The notes under the pieces: model-generated
The model's input: the letters and a program-made list of their open reading frames with translations, nothing else
Database searches by the model: none
What the model was told of the DNA's origin: nothing
Position numbers and translations under genes: made by a program
Part shown: in pieces, positions 46,460-56,032 of the stretch
Layout: each line of letters starts with the position of its first letter
Numbering within the stretch: the first letter of the stretch is position 1
Assembly: GCA_947493255.1 (NCBI GenBank)
Contig: CANLQK010000002.1
Span: 248,001 to 312,000 of the forward strand
Source: an uncultured Paracoccaceae bacterium
GTDB lineage: Bacteria > Pseudomonadota > Alphaproteobacteria > Rhodobacterales > Rhodobacteraceae
Reading direction: 5' to 3'
Length of the DNA: 64,000 nt

Positions 46460-48727
46460 ATGACCCGTTTCGCCGCCCCTATTGCTGAACAAATTTGGGA
46501 CATGAAATACCGCCTGAAAGAGGCTGACGGCACACCGTTGGACGCATCGGTTGAAGAGACATGGTCGCGTGTCGCGAAGTCATTGGCATCTGTAGAAAAG
46601 AAGCCTGCCCAATGGGAAAAGAAATTTTATTCTGCGTTGGAAGATTTCAAGTATCTCCCAGCGGGGCGAATTACGGCTGGTGCAGGTACTGATCGTAGCG
46701 TGACATTGTTCAACTGTTTTGTAATGGGAACGATCCCTGACACAATGGGCGGAATCTTTGACAACCTTAAAGAGGCCGCGCTGACGATGCAGCAAGGTGG
46801 CGGCATTGGCTATGATTTTTCGACCATCCGCCCAAAGGGCGCGATTGTTAAAGGGGTCGCAGCTGACGCGTCTGGCCCGCTATCTTTCATGGATGTTTGG
46901 GATGCCATGTGCCGCACGATCATGTCGGCTGGGTCGCGCCGAGGGGCGATGATGGCCACTATGCGGTGTGATCATCCCGATGTGGAAGATTTCATCACAG
47001 CCAAATCCGATGCTGCACGTTTGCGCATGTTCAACATGTCTGTTTTGGTGACTGATCCCTTTATGGAAGCTGTAAAAGCTGACAAGCCGTGGGATCTGGT
47101 TTGGGATGGGGAAGTCGCCAAAACTGTTCAGGCTCGCGAATTGTGGGACCAGATCATGCAGTCGACCTATGATTACGCCGAACCAGGTGTCATTTTCATC
47201 GACCGCATCAATACGATGAACAACTTGAACTACTGCGAAAGCATTGCAGCGACCAACCCATGCGGCGAACAGCCTTTGCCGCCCTATGGCGCTTGCTTGC
47301 TTGGGTCTGTCAACCTTGCGCGTTTGGTCGAGAACCCGTTTGAGGCGAATGCTGAAATTGATGATGTGGCTTTGACCGACTTGGTCGCCACAGCTGTCCG
47401 CATGATGGACAATGTTGTAGACGCGTCAAACTTCCCGCTTGAGGCGCAAGCCCAAGAAGCTGCAGCAAAGCGCCGTATTGGCCTTGGTGTAACTGGGTTG
47501 GCCGATGCTTTGTTGATGACGGGCCTTCGATATGGTTCCGAGGAGGCGGCGCGTCAGACTGAACATTGGATGAAACAGATCGCCCGCGCCGCATATTTGG
47601 CGTCGGTGGACTTGGCAAAGGAAAAAGGTGCTTTCCCGTTATTTGATGCCGAGCAATATTTGGCGTCTGGCAATATGTTGCAGATGGATGATGATGTGCG
47701 CGAGGCCATCCGCGAACACGGTATTCGGAACGCATTGCTTACGTCTGTAGCACCAACAGGTACGATCAGTCTTTATGCAGGCAACGTGTCCTCGGGGATC
47801 GAACCGGTGTTTGCATATGCGTATACACGCAAAGTTCTTCAAAAGGACGGCACACGAACCGAAGAAGAGGTCGTGGATTACGCAGTGAACCTTTGGCGTG
47901 AAAAGTTTGGCGACACAGAGTTACCAGATTATTTTGTCAATGCGCAGACACTGCCTGCACTCGACCATGTACGGATGCAAGCCGCGGCGCAAAAATGGGT
48001 CGATAGCTCGATTTCGAAAACCATTAACGTGCCGGAAGACATTGATTTTCAGTCGTTCAAGGACGTCTACATGGAAGCTTGGGACAGTGGCTGTAAGGGC
48101 TGCACGACCTACCGTCCCAACGATGTAACAGGGTCCGTTCTGTCGGTTGAACCCGAGAAAGACGCGCCAGCCGAAATGGTTGCGGACCAGAATGCAGGCG
48201 ACGTCATTTATATGACGGAACCTTTGGACCGCCCTGGCGAGCTGACAGGCCAAACTTACAAGCTGAAATGGCCGGATAGTGAGCATGCAATTTACATCAC
48301 AGTGAACGACATTCTTCATCAAGGGCAACATCGCCCATTTGAGGTGTTCATCAATTCCAAAAATATGGAACATTTCGCGTGGACTGTGGCCTTGACCCGC
48401 ATGATTTCTGCGGTGTTCCGTCGGGGTGGTGATGTGTCGTTTGTGGTAGAAGAGTTGAAGGCCGTATTTGACCCACGGGGCGGTGCGTGGATGAACGGCA
48501 AGTATGTACCGTCTATCCTGGCTGCCATTGGTGGCGTCATTGAAAAGCACATGGTGGCCACAGGGTTCCTGGAAGGCGAAGGCATGGGGCTAAAATCAGA
48601 CCCGCAAGCCGACGTGGTTACAATGAAACCAAAAGGCAAGGCCTGTACTAGCTGCGGCAGTTATGAGCTACGCATGGTCGAGGGGTGTATGACCTGCGCC
48701 GATTGTGGTTATTCTAAGTGCGGCTAG
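46460..48727 (+). CDS. nrdJ: Adenosylcobalamin-dependent (class II) ribonucleotide reductase
   Basis: 755 residues. Makes deoxyribonucleotides using a cobalamin-derived radical, independent of oxygen. Seen: LPAGRITAGAGTDRSVTLFN-type substrate region, NCFVMGTIPDTMGGIFDNLK, QQGGGIGYDFSTIRPKG, SAGSRRGAMMATMRCDHPDV, NPCGEQPLPPYGACLLGSVN (active-site Asn-Cys-Glu), and GTISLYAGNVSSGIEP. The tail has C-x2-C pairs (CTSC, CMTCADC) that serve in re-reduction or metal binding. The ATG follows AAGGAC. Cobalamin genes lie at 7.7-8.9 kb. Confidence 0.95.
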   Translation: MTRFAAPIAEQIWDMKYRLKEADGTPLDASVEETWSRVAKSLASVEKKPAQWEKKFYSALEDFKYLPAGRITAGAGTDRSVTLFNCFVMGTIPDTMGGIFDNLKEAALTMQQGGGIGYDFSTIRPKGAIVKGVAADASGPLSFMDVWDAMCRTIMSAGSRRGAMMATMRCDHPDVEDFITAKSDAARLRMFNMSVLVTDPFMEAVKADKPWDLVWDGEVAKTVQARELWDQIMQSTYDYAEPGVIFIDRINTMNNLNYCESIAATNPCGEQPLPPYGACLLGSVNLARLVENPFEANAEIDDVALTDLVATAVRMMDNVVDASNFPLEAQAQEAAAKRRIGLGVTGLADALLMTGLRYGSEEAARQTEHWMKQIARAAYLASVDLAKEKGAFPLFDAEQYLASGNMLQMDDDVREAIREHGIRNALLTSVAPTGTISLYAGNVSSGIEPVFAYAYTRKVLQKDGTRTEEEVVDYAVNLWREKFGDTELPDYFVNAQTLPALDHVRMQAAAQKWVDSSISKTINVPEDIDFQSFKDVYMEAWDSGCKGCTTYRPNDVTGSVLSVEPEKDAPAEMVADQNAGDVIYMTEPLDRPGELTGQTYKLKWPDSEHAIYITVNDILHQGQHRPFEVFINSKNMEHFAWTVALTRMISAVFRRGGDVSFVVEELKAVFDPRGGAWMNGKYVPSILAAIGGVIEKHMVATGFLEGEGMGLKSDPQADVVTMKPKGKACTSCGSYELRMVEGCMTCADCGYSKCG

Positions 48728-48746
48728 GCTAACTGAAAAGTCGAAG

Positions 48747-49694
48747 ATGAGTGATTTTACAGACATTCCCATTCTCGACCTTGAACCGTTATTTGACGGG
48801 GGTAACCGTGCCCGATTGGCAGCCGATTTTTTGGCTGCCTATGGCGAAACCGGGTTCGCCTATGTCGTTAACCATGGCATTTCTCCAGAACTGCGGGCGC
48901 GGATGTTTGCTGCGTCTCGAGCATTTCACGCTCTCCCAGAGCAGCAAAAACAACTGGTTGCACTGGATGAAAACCACCGCGGATATATCGCGATCAATAC
49001 GTCGACAGATGTAACAACCGACCTTGCTGAGGTTACAAAGCCTAACCAATCGTCTTCGTTTATGATGATGCGCGAAGATCAATTTGTAGACGGGAAAGTG
49101 TATCTGTCAGGGCCGAACCAATGGCCTGCATTGGCTGGTTTTCGCAGCACCTGCGAGGCCTACGCTGAGGCAATGACAAAATTAGGCGAACAGATGATGC
49201 GGTTAGCTTTGAGTGCCCTCGGGGTGACCGAAGCGGGGATTATGAAAAAATTTGAGCTGCCAACATTCTGGTTGCGATTGCTACATTATCCGCCGCAGCC
49301 GCCGCAGGCACCAGACGATTTATATGGGTCCGCGCCGCACAAAGACTTTGGCTGCCTTACCTTTCTGGCCCAAGATGACGTCGGTGGGTTGCAAGTCCAA
49401 ACCCCATCAGGGCAATGGGTTGATGCGCCACCTATGGAGAATGCTTTCGTTGTGAATGTTGGAGATATGCTCCACCGCATGTCGAACGGGCGACTACTAT
49501 CTACGCCTCACCGCGTAATCAATAGAACTGGAAAAGAACGTTATTCTGTTCCGTTCTTCTATGATCCACATGTTTCGGCAGACATTGCACCGCTTCCGGG
49601 CACGGGAATACCGCAGTTTGCCTCTTTAAATTTCGGTGATTTCTTACGTCATGAACTGACTGCAAGTTACGATGCCCATTCAAAGGCTCAGTAG
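48747..49694 (+). CDS. 2-oxoglutarate/Fe(II)-dependent oxygenase (isopenicillin N synthase-like)
   Basis: 315 residues from the ATG at 48747. An N-terminal DIOX_N part (IPILDLEPLFDGGNRARLAA, GFAYVVNHGI) precedes the catalytic jelly roll. The iron facial triad is His-x-Asp in APHKDFGCLTFLAQ and His in STPHRVINRTGKERYSVPFF, where RYS binds 2-oxoglutarate. Substrate is unknown; relatives hydroxylate small metabolites. It follows nrdJ by 19 bp and overlaps the convergent dehydratase gene by 7 bp. Confidence 0.9.
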   Translation: MSDFTDIPILDLEPLFDGGNRARLAADFLAAYGETGFAYVVNHGISPELRARMFAASRAFHALPEQQKQLVALDENHRGYIAINTSTDVTTDLAEVTKPNQSSSFMMMREDQFVDGKVYLSGPNQWPALAGFRSTCEAYAEAMTKLGEQMMRLALSALGVTEAGIMKKFELPTFWLRLLHYPPQPPQAPDDLYGSAPHKDFGCLTFLAQDDVGGLQVQTPSGQWVDAPPMENAFVVNVGDMLHRMSNGRLLSTPHRVINRTGKERYSVPFFYDPHVSADIAPLPGTGIPQFASLNFGDFLRHELTASYDAHSKAQ

Positions 49695-50914
49695 TTCCAC
49701 ATCGTGCCGTCTTGTAGGCGAACAATTGGGTGGCTGCCTACTGAATAGCTGTAGCGTTCAGCTTCGGTTTCATCAAAATCAACACCAAGGCCAGGTGCAT
49801 CGCTGACGTAGAACATCCCCTTGTCCATACGGTGGTCTGATGGGAACAATGCATCGCACTCTGGAGTGCCAAGGACTAAGTATTCTTGAATTCCGAAATT
49901 TGGGGCCCACGCATTCAAATGATGTTGCGCGGCCATTGAAATGGGGGAATGGCTGGGTGCGCCGTGAAACCCAGTGCGCACATTGTGAAAGCCAGCAAGG
50001 TCAATGATGCGTCTCATCGGCGTGATACCCCCGCCATAGGTTACGGCAAGGCGGATGAAATCGATCAGCTCATCTTGGATCAATTGGTTGCACTCCCAAA
50101 CGGAGTTAAAGACTTCGCCAATTGCGATCGGTGTGGTTGAATGTTGACGGAGCATGCGCAGGGCATTCTGGTCTTCGGCAGGGGTTGGGTCTTCTAACCA
50201 GAACAGCCCAATGGGTTCGACTTCTTTGGCAAACGCCGCGGCCTCGCGCGGGGTAAGGCGGTGATGAACGTCATGCAAAAGTTTCATGTCTGGGCCAAAC
50301 TTGGCGCGGATTTCGGCCAAGGCGCTGGGCATGTACCGCATGTATGTGTCGGTGTCCCAGATTTCCGTTTTTGGGATGATGCCACTGAAATCGGTAATGT
50401 AATCTTTTGACGCGCCTTTTGTTTCGGGCACGGCATAACTGGCCGTTGGCATGCCAGGGATTCCGCATTGCACGCGCACGGCCTTGTACCCATCTTCGAC
50501 ATAGGCGGCGATGTTATCCATCAAATCAGGCAGGTCGGCACCAGTTGCATGGGCGTAAACCATCGCGCCATCGCGGCTTTTCCCGCCAAACAATTGGTAC
50601 AAAGGTATGTTCGCAAGCTTGCCTTTAATGTCCCACAGCGCCATGTCGATGGCACCGAAGGCCGCCATAGCAATAGGACCTTTGCGGAAATAGGCACCGC
50701 GATAGAAAAACTGCCAGATGTCTTCGGAATTGCGTGGATCCATCCCGATTAGGTTCGGGATAAGGTAGTCTTGCAGATACGCAGCAGGCAGGGTTTCACG
50801 GTTATTCAACGTGGCATCGCCAAGGCCGTAAATGCCCTGATCTGTCATGATTTTTAATGTGACATAGTTTTTGCCTGGGCCACCAACGAAGACTTTCGCA
50901 CCCGTTATTTTCAT
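49688..50914 (-). CDS. Enolase-superfamily sugar-acid dehydratase (ManD/RspA-like)
   Basis: 408 residues of the mandelate racemase/muconate lactonizing group. The metal ligands are visible: Asp in LLHDVHHRLTP, Glu in FWLEDPTPAED, Glu in IAIGEVFNSVWE. LHDVHHR and VRVQ (in place of KxK) are characteristic of ManD-type D-mannonate dehydratases and RspA proteins. The family contains efficient and very weak D-mannonate or D-gluconate dehydratases, so substrate is open. Coupled to the Gfo/Idh gene by ATGA. Confidence 0.88.
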   Translation of the reverse strand: MKITGAKVFVGGPGKNYVTLKIMTDQGIYGLGDATLNNRETLPAAYLQDYLIPNLIGMDPRNSEDIWQFFYRGAYFRKGPIAMAAFGAIDMALWDIKGKLANIPLYQLFGGKSRDGAMVYAHATGADLPDLMDNIAAYVEDGYKAVRVQCGIPGMPTASYAVPETKGASKDYITDFSGIIPKTEIWDTDTYMRYMPSALAEIRAKFGPDMKLLHDVHHRLTPREAAAFAKEVEPIGLFWLEDPTPAEDQNALRMLRQHSTTPIAIGEVFNSVWECNQLIQDELIDFIRLAVTYGGGITPMRRIIDLAGFHNVRTGFHGAPSHSPISMAAQHHLNAWAPNFGIQEYLVLGTPECDALFPSDHRMDKGMFYVSDAPGLGVDFDETEAERYSYSVGSHPIVRLQDGTMWNY

Positions 50915-52050
50915 GACGCGCTTCCTTCAAGTTTGGTCACATCAGTCCAATTTGCATTACGTCTTATCAGGTCAATGAACTGCTGGTACTGACTGCCTTG
51001 AGTAAAGGTCGGGTAGGGGGCGACGGTTTCGCCGCGAATGTCGCGTAGAAATTCGTTTATCATGTAGTGCCAGCATTGTTCAGTTTCGCCTGGGACATTT
51101 GGTGTCGAAGCAGCGATATGCTCAGGTAGTGGCAAGTTGGTCCATTGTTTGTCCGAACCATAGTGGGACAGTTGGCCGCTGCCATAATGACCTTGCAGAT
51201 AAATTGCGCCCTGGGTTCCATAAAAGACAATGTGATCATCGTTAAACCGAGGGACTAAACCGCCATGTTTGAACAAAACCGAAACCGGCCTCTCCGCGAA
51301 CGGGCTCTCGATTTGCGCTAAGACGGTGTACGACCATTCCACATTGCTGGCCCCCCATTTAATCGATGGGTCGTTTAGGTCTTTGGGGATGAAATCGCGT
51401 CGCGTTGCAAAGTTATGGACACCTTCGACAATGGGCGCACGTATCAAGTCATCGCGGACCTCGCCGCTGATTGACGTAATCTTATCACCGACGACAGCTG
51501 AGACGATTGATAGGGTGTGGGTGAAGTTGTTGTTCAACCGCCCGCCGCCGTCTTCAGCTCGGTGCGACCACCCGAACGGAATGTCGCGTTCAAGGTTGAA
51601 ATGAGAGATACACTCGACTTCTGTCGGCTCACCGATTGCGCCTGCAGCGAGCAGTTCTTGCGCGTGGCGAACGCTGGCTGTGTAACGAAAACTGGCGGCA
51701 TAAGCGGTTTTGACGCCTTTTTGTTCGGCCAGTTCTGTCAGTTCGACCGCCGTTTCCCCACTGTGGGTCATGGGTTTATCGACAAAGACATGGCAACTAT
51801 AGTGAAGCGCTTGTTTGATTGGTTCAAAGTGCGCACCGCCCGGGGTAGCTATTGTGACGATGTCTGGCTTGCAGGTTTCTAGGGCTGCCGCCCAATCGGT
51901 GCCCGCATAAGGAATGGATTTTTTCGCAGCGACGTCCCGCACGACGTGCGGGGTTCGCCCAACCATGCCAACAACGTCTGCACCTGCGGCACGAAAAGCA
52001 TCAGTGTGGCCTTCGCCAGCAAAACCAGTTCCTGCGACTAATACCTTCAA
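50911..52050 (-). CDS. Gfo/Idh/MocA family NAD(P)-dependent oxidoreductase (TTG start)
   Basis: 379 residues starting at TTG 52050, which follows GGGAGGA at 7 nt; the longer frame upstream would run through the promoter and lacks similarity. The N-terminal Rossmann loop is LVAGTGFAGEGHTDAFRAAG; the conserved EKP is DKP (HVFVDKPMTHSGE). The C-terminal domain has EDGGGRLNNNFTHTLSIVSA. It probably oxidises a sugar or sugar acid that leads into the ManD-like dehydratase. Confidence 0.86.
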   Translation of the reverse strand: MKVLVAGTGFAGEGHTDAFRAAGADVVGMVGRTPHVVRDVAAKKSIPYAGTDWAAALETCKPDIVTIATPGGAHFEPIKQALHYSCHVFVDKPMTHSGETAVELTELAEQKGVKTAYAASFRYTASVRHAQELLAAGAIGEPTEVECISHFNLERDIPFGWSHRAEDGGGRLNNNFTHTLSIVSAVVGDKITSISGEVRDDLIRAPIVEGVHNFATRRDFIPKDLNDPSIKWGASNVEWSYTVLAQIESPFAERPVSVLFKHGGLVPRFNDDHIVFYGTQGAIYLQGHYGSGQLSHYGSDKQWTNLPLPEHIAASTPNVPGETEQCWHYMINEFLRDIRGETVAPYPTFTQGSQYQQFIDLIRRNANWTDVTKLEGSAS

Positions 52051-52073
52051 TTTTGTCCTCCCGACATTGATAA

Positions 52074-52085
52074 TTGGTATACTAG
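52074..52085. promoter_or_regulatory. Candidate GntR-family operator before the sugar-acid operon
   Basis: T-T-G-GTATAC-T-A-G: a GT-AT-AC dyad with T and A at the outer symmetric positions, as in operators of FadR-subfamily GntR regulators. It lies about 24 bp upstream of the TTG start, where it would block a minus-strand promoter. The regulator gene is not in the window. Confidence 0.4.
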
Positions 52086-52135
52086 TCGACGTTGAATTGA
52101 ATGAACAGCACAGGCCTGCACAAGTTAAGCATAGA

Positions 52136-52169
52136 GTTTGCACGCCCCCTGTCTTAAAACAGGGCAAAC
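52136..52169 (+). other. Hairpin in the murJ leader
   Basis: GTTTGC (52136-52141) pairs with GCAAAC (52164-52169); an inner 5-bp stem CCTGT/ACAGG (52148-52152 with 52159-52163) closes a 6-nt loop, with 6 unpaired bases on the left side. It ends 19 bp before the murJ ATG. Function unknown. Confidence 0.45.
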
Positions 52170-52188
52170 ATACAAAGGCACAGCAGCC

Positions 52189-53754
52189 ATGAAACCCATT
52201 CGATTGATCTCAGGCTTTCTGACAGTAGGCGTCTGGACCTTGTTAAGCCGCATTCTGGGTTTCGTGCGCGACATTCTGATTGCCGGATTTCTGGGCGCTG
52301 GCCCTGTTGCCGAGGCATTCCTGATTGCCTTTGCGCTTCCTAACATGTTCCGCCGGTTCTTTGCCGAAGGCGCGTTTAACATGGCGTTTGTGCCGTTGTT
52401 TTCGAAAAAGCTAGAAGCGGGTGACAACTCAGAAGAATTTGCGCGTGATGCCTTTGCAGGTTTGGCGACCATCCTAATCGTGTTGACCGTCTTGGCTCAA
52501 ATAGCCATGCCATGGTTGATACTCGCGATGGCCGGTGGTTTCGCTGACGATGGTCGTTTCAATCTGGCCGTCGATTATGGGAGGATCGCGTTTGTCTATA
52601 TCCTGTTTATTTCGCTGGCTGCGCTAGCGTCTGGTGTTTTGAACGCGACTGGGCGTTTTGCTGCCGCTGCAGCTGCACCTGTCCTGTTAAATATTGTTCT
52701 GATCTCTGCAGTTCTTTTGAGCAGTTCAGGATGCAAATGCACCCCAGAGGAAAGCCAAGAATGGACCGGGTTGTTCCTTGCGTGGGGGGTGCCGATAGCT
52801 GGTATCGCCCAACTTGCGCTGGTTTGGGTCGCGGCACGTCGGGCAGGAATTTCGTTGCTGCCAAGGCTTCCGCGTATGACACCGGACATGAAACGATTGG
52901 CCATAATCGCAGGCCCTGCAATGCTTGCGGGTGGGGTAATGCAGGTGAATTTGTTGGTTGGTCGCCAAGTAGCGTCATTTTTTGATGGTGCTATTGCATG
53001 GCTGTCGTATGCGGACCGCCTGTATCAGTTGCCGTTAGGGGTGGTTGCGATTGCGCTGGGCGTTGTGTTGTTGCCCGACCTAAGCCGCCGTCTCGCCGCC
53101 GGCGACGAGGCCGGCGGGCGGGATGCATTTAATCGCGCGTCTGAATTGGCGCTTGCGCTGACAATACCTGCCGCTGTCGCGTTGATGGTGATCCCGGTTC
53201 CCTTGGTTAGTGTCCTGTTTGAACGCGGTGCATTCGATTCAGACGATACGGCAGCAACGGCCTTGGCTGTCACCGTTTATGGCCTTGGCTTGCCAGCATT
53301 TGTTTTGCAGAAAGCCTTGCAACCTTTGTATTTCGCACGCGAAGACACGAAACGTCCCTTCCATTTTGCCCTTGTCGCCATGGTGGTGAATGCAGTTGTC
53401 GCGATCGGTCTGTCGATCACCATCGGCTATGTCGCAGCGGCCTTGGCCACAACATTAGCGGCATGGGTAATGGTTTGGTTGTTGTGGCGCGGAAGCCGGT
53501 CAATGGGCGACGCCGCTCGGTTTGATGCGCGGTTCAAATCCCGAATTTGGCGCATACTCTTGGCGTCTGTCATGATGGGCGGGCTGCTAATTGTCGCTGT
53601 GCTGGCTGTGGGGCCAGCCTTGGGACTGCCAGGCGTTCGGTACCCTGCACTTGCGTTTGTCGTTATCATCGGAATGGTAGGTTACTTCGTCATCGGACAT
53701 TTGATTGGCGCATTCAAGCTGTCAGAGTTTAAAGCCGCTGTTCGGCGCGGCTAG
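52189..53754 (+). CDS. murJ: Lipid II flippase MurJ
   Basis: 521-residue inner-membrane protein of the MOP superfamily with about 14 hydrophobic segments. It moves lipid II across the membrane for peptidoglycan synthesis. The start region SGFLTVGVWTLLSRILGFVR and DILIAGFLGAG are family hallmarks, as are ALPNMFRRFFAEGAFNMAFV and SVLFERGAFDSDDTA. The ATG is preceded by AAAGG at about 10 nt. Length is normal. Confidence 0.95.
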   Translation: MKPIRLISGFLTVGVWTLLSRILGFVRDILIAGFLGAGPVAEAFLIAFALPNMFRRFFAEGAFNMAFVPLFSKKLEAGDNSEEFARDAFAGLATILIVLTVLAQIAMPWLILAMAGGFADDGRFNLAVDYGRIAFVYILFISLAALASGVLNATGRFAAAAAAPVLLNIVLISAVLLSSSGCKCTPEESQEWTGLFLAWGVPIAGIAQLALVWVAARRAGISLLPRLPRMTPDMKRLAIIAGPAMLAGGVMQVNLLVGRQVASFFDGAIAWLSYADRLYQLPLGVVAIALGVVLLPDLSRRLAAGDEAGGRDAFNRASELALALTIPAAVALMVIPVPLVSVLFERGAFDSDDTAATALAVTVYGLGLPAFVLQKALQPLYFAREDTKRPFHFALVAMVVNAVVAIGLSITIGYVAAALATTLAAWVMVWLLWRGSRSMGDAARFDARFKSRIWRILLASVMMGGLLIVAVLAVGPALGLPGVRYPALAFVVIIGMVGYFVIGHLIGAFKLSEFKAAVRRG

Positions 53755-54155
53755 ATACCTGCCCATAGAAGTTCAATCCGCAAACCGCCTGGTTCGGCAA
53801 ACATCATGTGTTTGCGGGGGCCAGTGCCCATAAACTCGGGCATGAATTCAACTTCAACACCGTCCGTTGCCGCCAGTGTCTCGCCGAGGGAAAGCAAAGT
53901 GGCTTCGTCGGCAACCTCTAATGCTAGATGATGTAGACCTAGGTTTGTTTTGCGGTCAAACGGAGCAGCGCCGTCAACTTGCACCTGCCACAAGGTTAGG
54001 CGCACGGTACCATCCGTTACCGTGGTACGTGGGTAGCTTGGGTCTTCAGCAGTGACGTTCCAACGAAGAACATCGCGGAAGAATGTTGTCGTTTGGTTGA
54101 GGTCGCGAACCGTAAGCCCAAGATGGTTCATGCCAATTGTTTTTGCGGTGCTCAT
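53751..54155 (-). CDS. VOC family protein (glyoxalase/dioxygenase fold)
   Basis: 134 residues from the ATG at 54155. First module GMNHLGLTVRDLNQTTTFFR; second LGLHHLALEVADEATLLSLG; final strand LRIELLW. His in NHLGL, His in HHLAL and Glu in IELLW are candidate metal ligands, so metal-dependent activity is plausible. Substrate unknown. It overlaps the pseudo-rhomboid gene by ATGA. Confidence 0.82.
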   Translation of the reverse strand: MSTAKTIGMNHLGLTVRDLNQTTTFFRDVLRWNVTAEDPSYPRTTVTDGTVRLTLWQVQVDGAAPFDRKTNLGLHHLALEVADEATLLSLGETLAATDGVEVEFMPEFMGTGPRKHMMFAEPGGLRIELLWAGI

Positions 54156-54835
54156 GACCGGTTCCTTATGCGAGTCAAAAAGGCGTCCCAGCCACCAGGT
54201 GCCAAAAGTGGGGAAATAAACAGCCCGATGACAAAACCGGATACTTCTGCGATCCATGTGGGCGTGCTGCCAAACAACATGGAATAGATAACCAGAAGCC
54301 CCATCAATACAGCGATGAGTTGGAATGCCTTCAGCTGGTTTTCACCGAGGCGGCCCAACGTGAGCCACATCAAATATGTATATGCGCCTATCAATCCATA
54401 TACCCCCGGATAGGCGCCAAGAAGTGGGGTGTTGATTGGCGAAGATAGCCCGTAAATCGCCGCACCACCGATCGTGGTCACGAAGAAAAGCAATAAAAAC
54501 GGGAGGGGGCGCAGGATCTCGCCAACATATTTTCCCATGGCTAACAACAAAACTGTGGCCCAAAGCGCATGAGTAAATGAAACATGCACAAACGCGTAGG
54601 TCACAAACCGTTTCCACATATCAATTGACCCACGGCCGCGTTCGAATATTTCGGTCATAACGGCGGGTGCGAACGCGTAATCTTGAAATGCGCCAGCGCG
54701 CCAGCCAATACCTTGGGCGCCACCGGCAAACCCGTTCGCGGCGGCTGATAACACCAATTCAACGACCACAATCACTGCGACGAGCGCCAATGGGGCCAGA
54801 GGCACGGTGTTAAATGGGCTTTCTTCTTGCATCAT
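54152..54835 (-). CDS. Rhomboid-like membrane protein lacking catalytic Ser and His
   Basis: 227 residues, six or seven predicted helices. The loop-1 and helix-2 pattern HVSFTHALWATVLLLAMGKY, and GAYPGVYGLIGAY for helix 4, match the rhomboid fold. In active rhomboids helix 4 reads GASGxxxGL and helix 6 AHxxGxxxG; here Ser is Tyr142 and His is Glu197 (AEVSGFVIGL). The Asn of HxxxxHxxxN is Ala93. It is thus probably an inactive pseudoprotease. Such proteins can bind membrane clients without cutting. Confidence 0.78.
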   Translation of the reverse strand: MMQEESPFNTVPLAPLALVAVIVVVELVLSAAANGFAGGAQGIGWRAGAFQDYAFAPAVMTEIFERGRGSIDMWKRFVTYAFVHVSFTHALWATVLLLAMGKYVGEILRPLPFLLLFFVTTIGGAAIYGLSSPINTPLLGAYPGVYGLIGAYTYLMWLTLGRLGENQLKAFQLIAVLMGLLVIYSMLFGSTPTWIAEVSGFVIGLFISPLLAPGGWDAFLTRIRNRS

Positions 54836-54910
54836 GGGTCCCTAATGTTGACGACGTCTTGGGCCATGGGTAAGCCAGCATAACCCGTAAATCCAGACAT
54901 GGACGTTAAT

Positions 54911-55927
54911 ATGACCGACAGCAATTTCACCCCACGCGTGTTTTCCGGCATCAAACCATCCGGTGGTTTGACGCTCGGCAATTATCTGGGCGCGATAAAA
55001 CGTTGGGTCGATATGCAGTCCCCCGATACGGACAACATCTATTGTGCCGTTGATCTACATGCGATCACTGTCTGGCAGGACCCGAAGGGGCTCAAGGCTG
55101 GCACACGCGAAATCGCAGCGGGGCTTTTGGCCTCGGGGATCGACCCCGAGCAATCGATCCTCTTCAACCAATCCCAAGTCCACGAACACACCGAACTTGC
55201 CTGGATTTTCAATTGTGTTGCCCGCGTGGGCTGGATGAACCGCATGACTCAGTTCAAGGACAAGGCCGGAAAGAATGCTGAAAAAGCATCGCTTGGCCTT
55301 TATGCTTACCCATCGCTGATGGCGGCCGACATTTTGCTATATCACGCAACGCATGTTCCGGTCGGTGAGGACCAGAAGCAGCACGTTGAGTTAACGCGCG
55401 ACATAGCCAACAAGTTTAACAACGACTTCGGCGTTGATTTCTTTCCGATCACCGAGCCAGTCATCGAAGGCCCTGGTACCCGCGTGATGAACCTGCGCGA
55501 CGGGACGAAAAAAATGTCCAAGTCGGGTGAATCCGATATGGAACGCATCAACATGCTCGATGATGCCGACAAGATCGCGAAGAAGTTCAAGAAGGCTAAA
55601 TCAGACGCTGAACCGCTGCCAGAAACGGTTGAAGGTTTGGTTGGTCGTCCAGAGGCCAAGAACCTTGTCGATATCTATTCAGGGTTGGCAGATATGACCC
55701 CAGAACAGGTGATCGCTGAATACGCGGGCGCCCAGTGGGGTAAGTTTAAGCCTGCATTGGCAGATATGGCAGTTGCAAAGCTCGCTCCGATTTCAGATGA
55801 GATGAAACGCCTCATGGATGATCCAGCAGAAATCGACCGCAAATTGGCAGCTGGCGCTGACAAAGCTCGTGCCATTGCTGCGCCGATCTTGGAAAAGACG
55901 TACGATATCGTTGGCCTGCTGCGCTAA
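54911..55927 (+). CDS. trpS: Tryptophanyl-tRNA synthetase
   Basis: 338-residue class I synthetase. The HIGH-like motif is [16 protein letters not shown] (TLGN), [12 protein letters not shown] follows, and [13 protein letters not shown] and the KMSKS motif ([11 protein letters not shown]) are present. Start taken at 54911, since homologues begin with a short MTD-type tail before [13 protein letters not shown]; an ATG at 54899 is the alternative. It is a single gene after murJ and two minus-strand genes. Confidence 0.95.
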   Translation: MTDSNFTPRVFSGIKPSGGLTLGNYLGAIKRWVDMQSPDTDNIYCAVDLHAITVWQDPKGLKAGTREIAAGLLASGIDPEQSILFNQSQVHEHTELAWIFNCVARVGWMNRMTQFKDKAGKNAEKASLGLYAYPSLMAADILLYHATHVPVGEDQKQHVELTRDIANKFNNDFGVDFFPITEPVIEGPGTRVMNLRDGTKKMSKSGESDMERINMLDDADKIAKKFKKAKSDAEPLPETVEGLVGRPEAKNLVDIYSGLADMTPEQVIAEYAGAQWGKFKPALADMAVAKLAPISDEMKRLMDDPAEIDRKLAAGADKARAIAAPILEKTYDIVGLLR

Positions 55928-56032
55928 AGGCGCAGTTGGGATCAGAAAACGCGGCAGACCCGAAAAGTGTCTTATTTTTATCTAACTTCTGCATTAGCCC
56001 TGCGAGTGAACGTTTTTTTGGGGACCCGACAC

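Noticed and set aside
52051-52167. Upstream extension of the Gfo/Idh gene
   Set aside because: It covers the intergenic promoter region and lacks similarity; the TTG at 52050 with GGGAGGA fits the fold.
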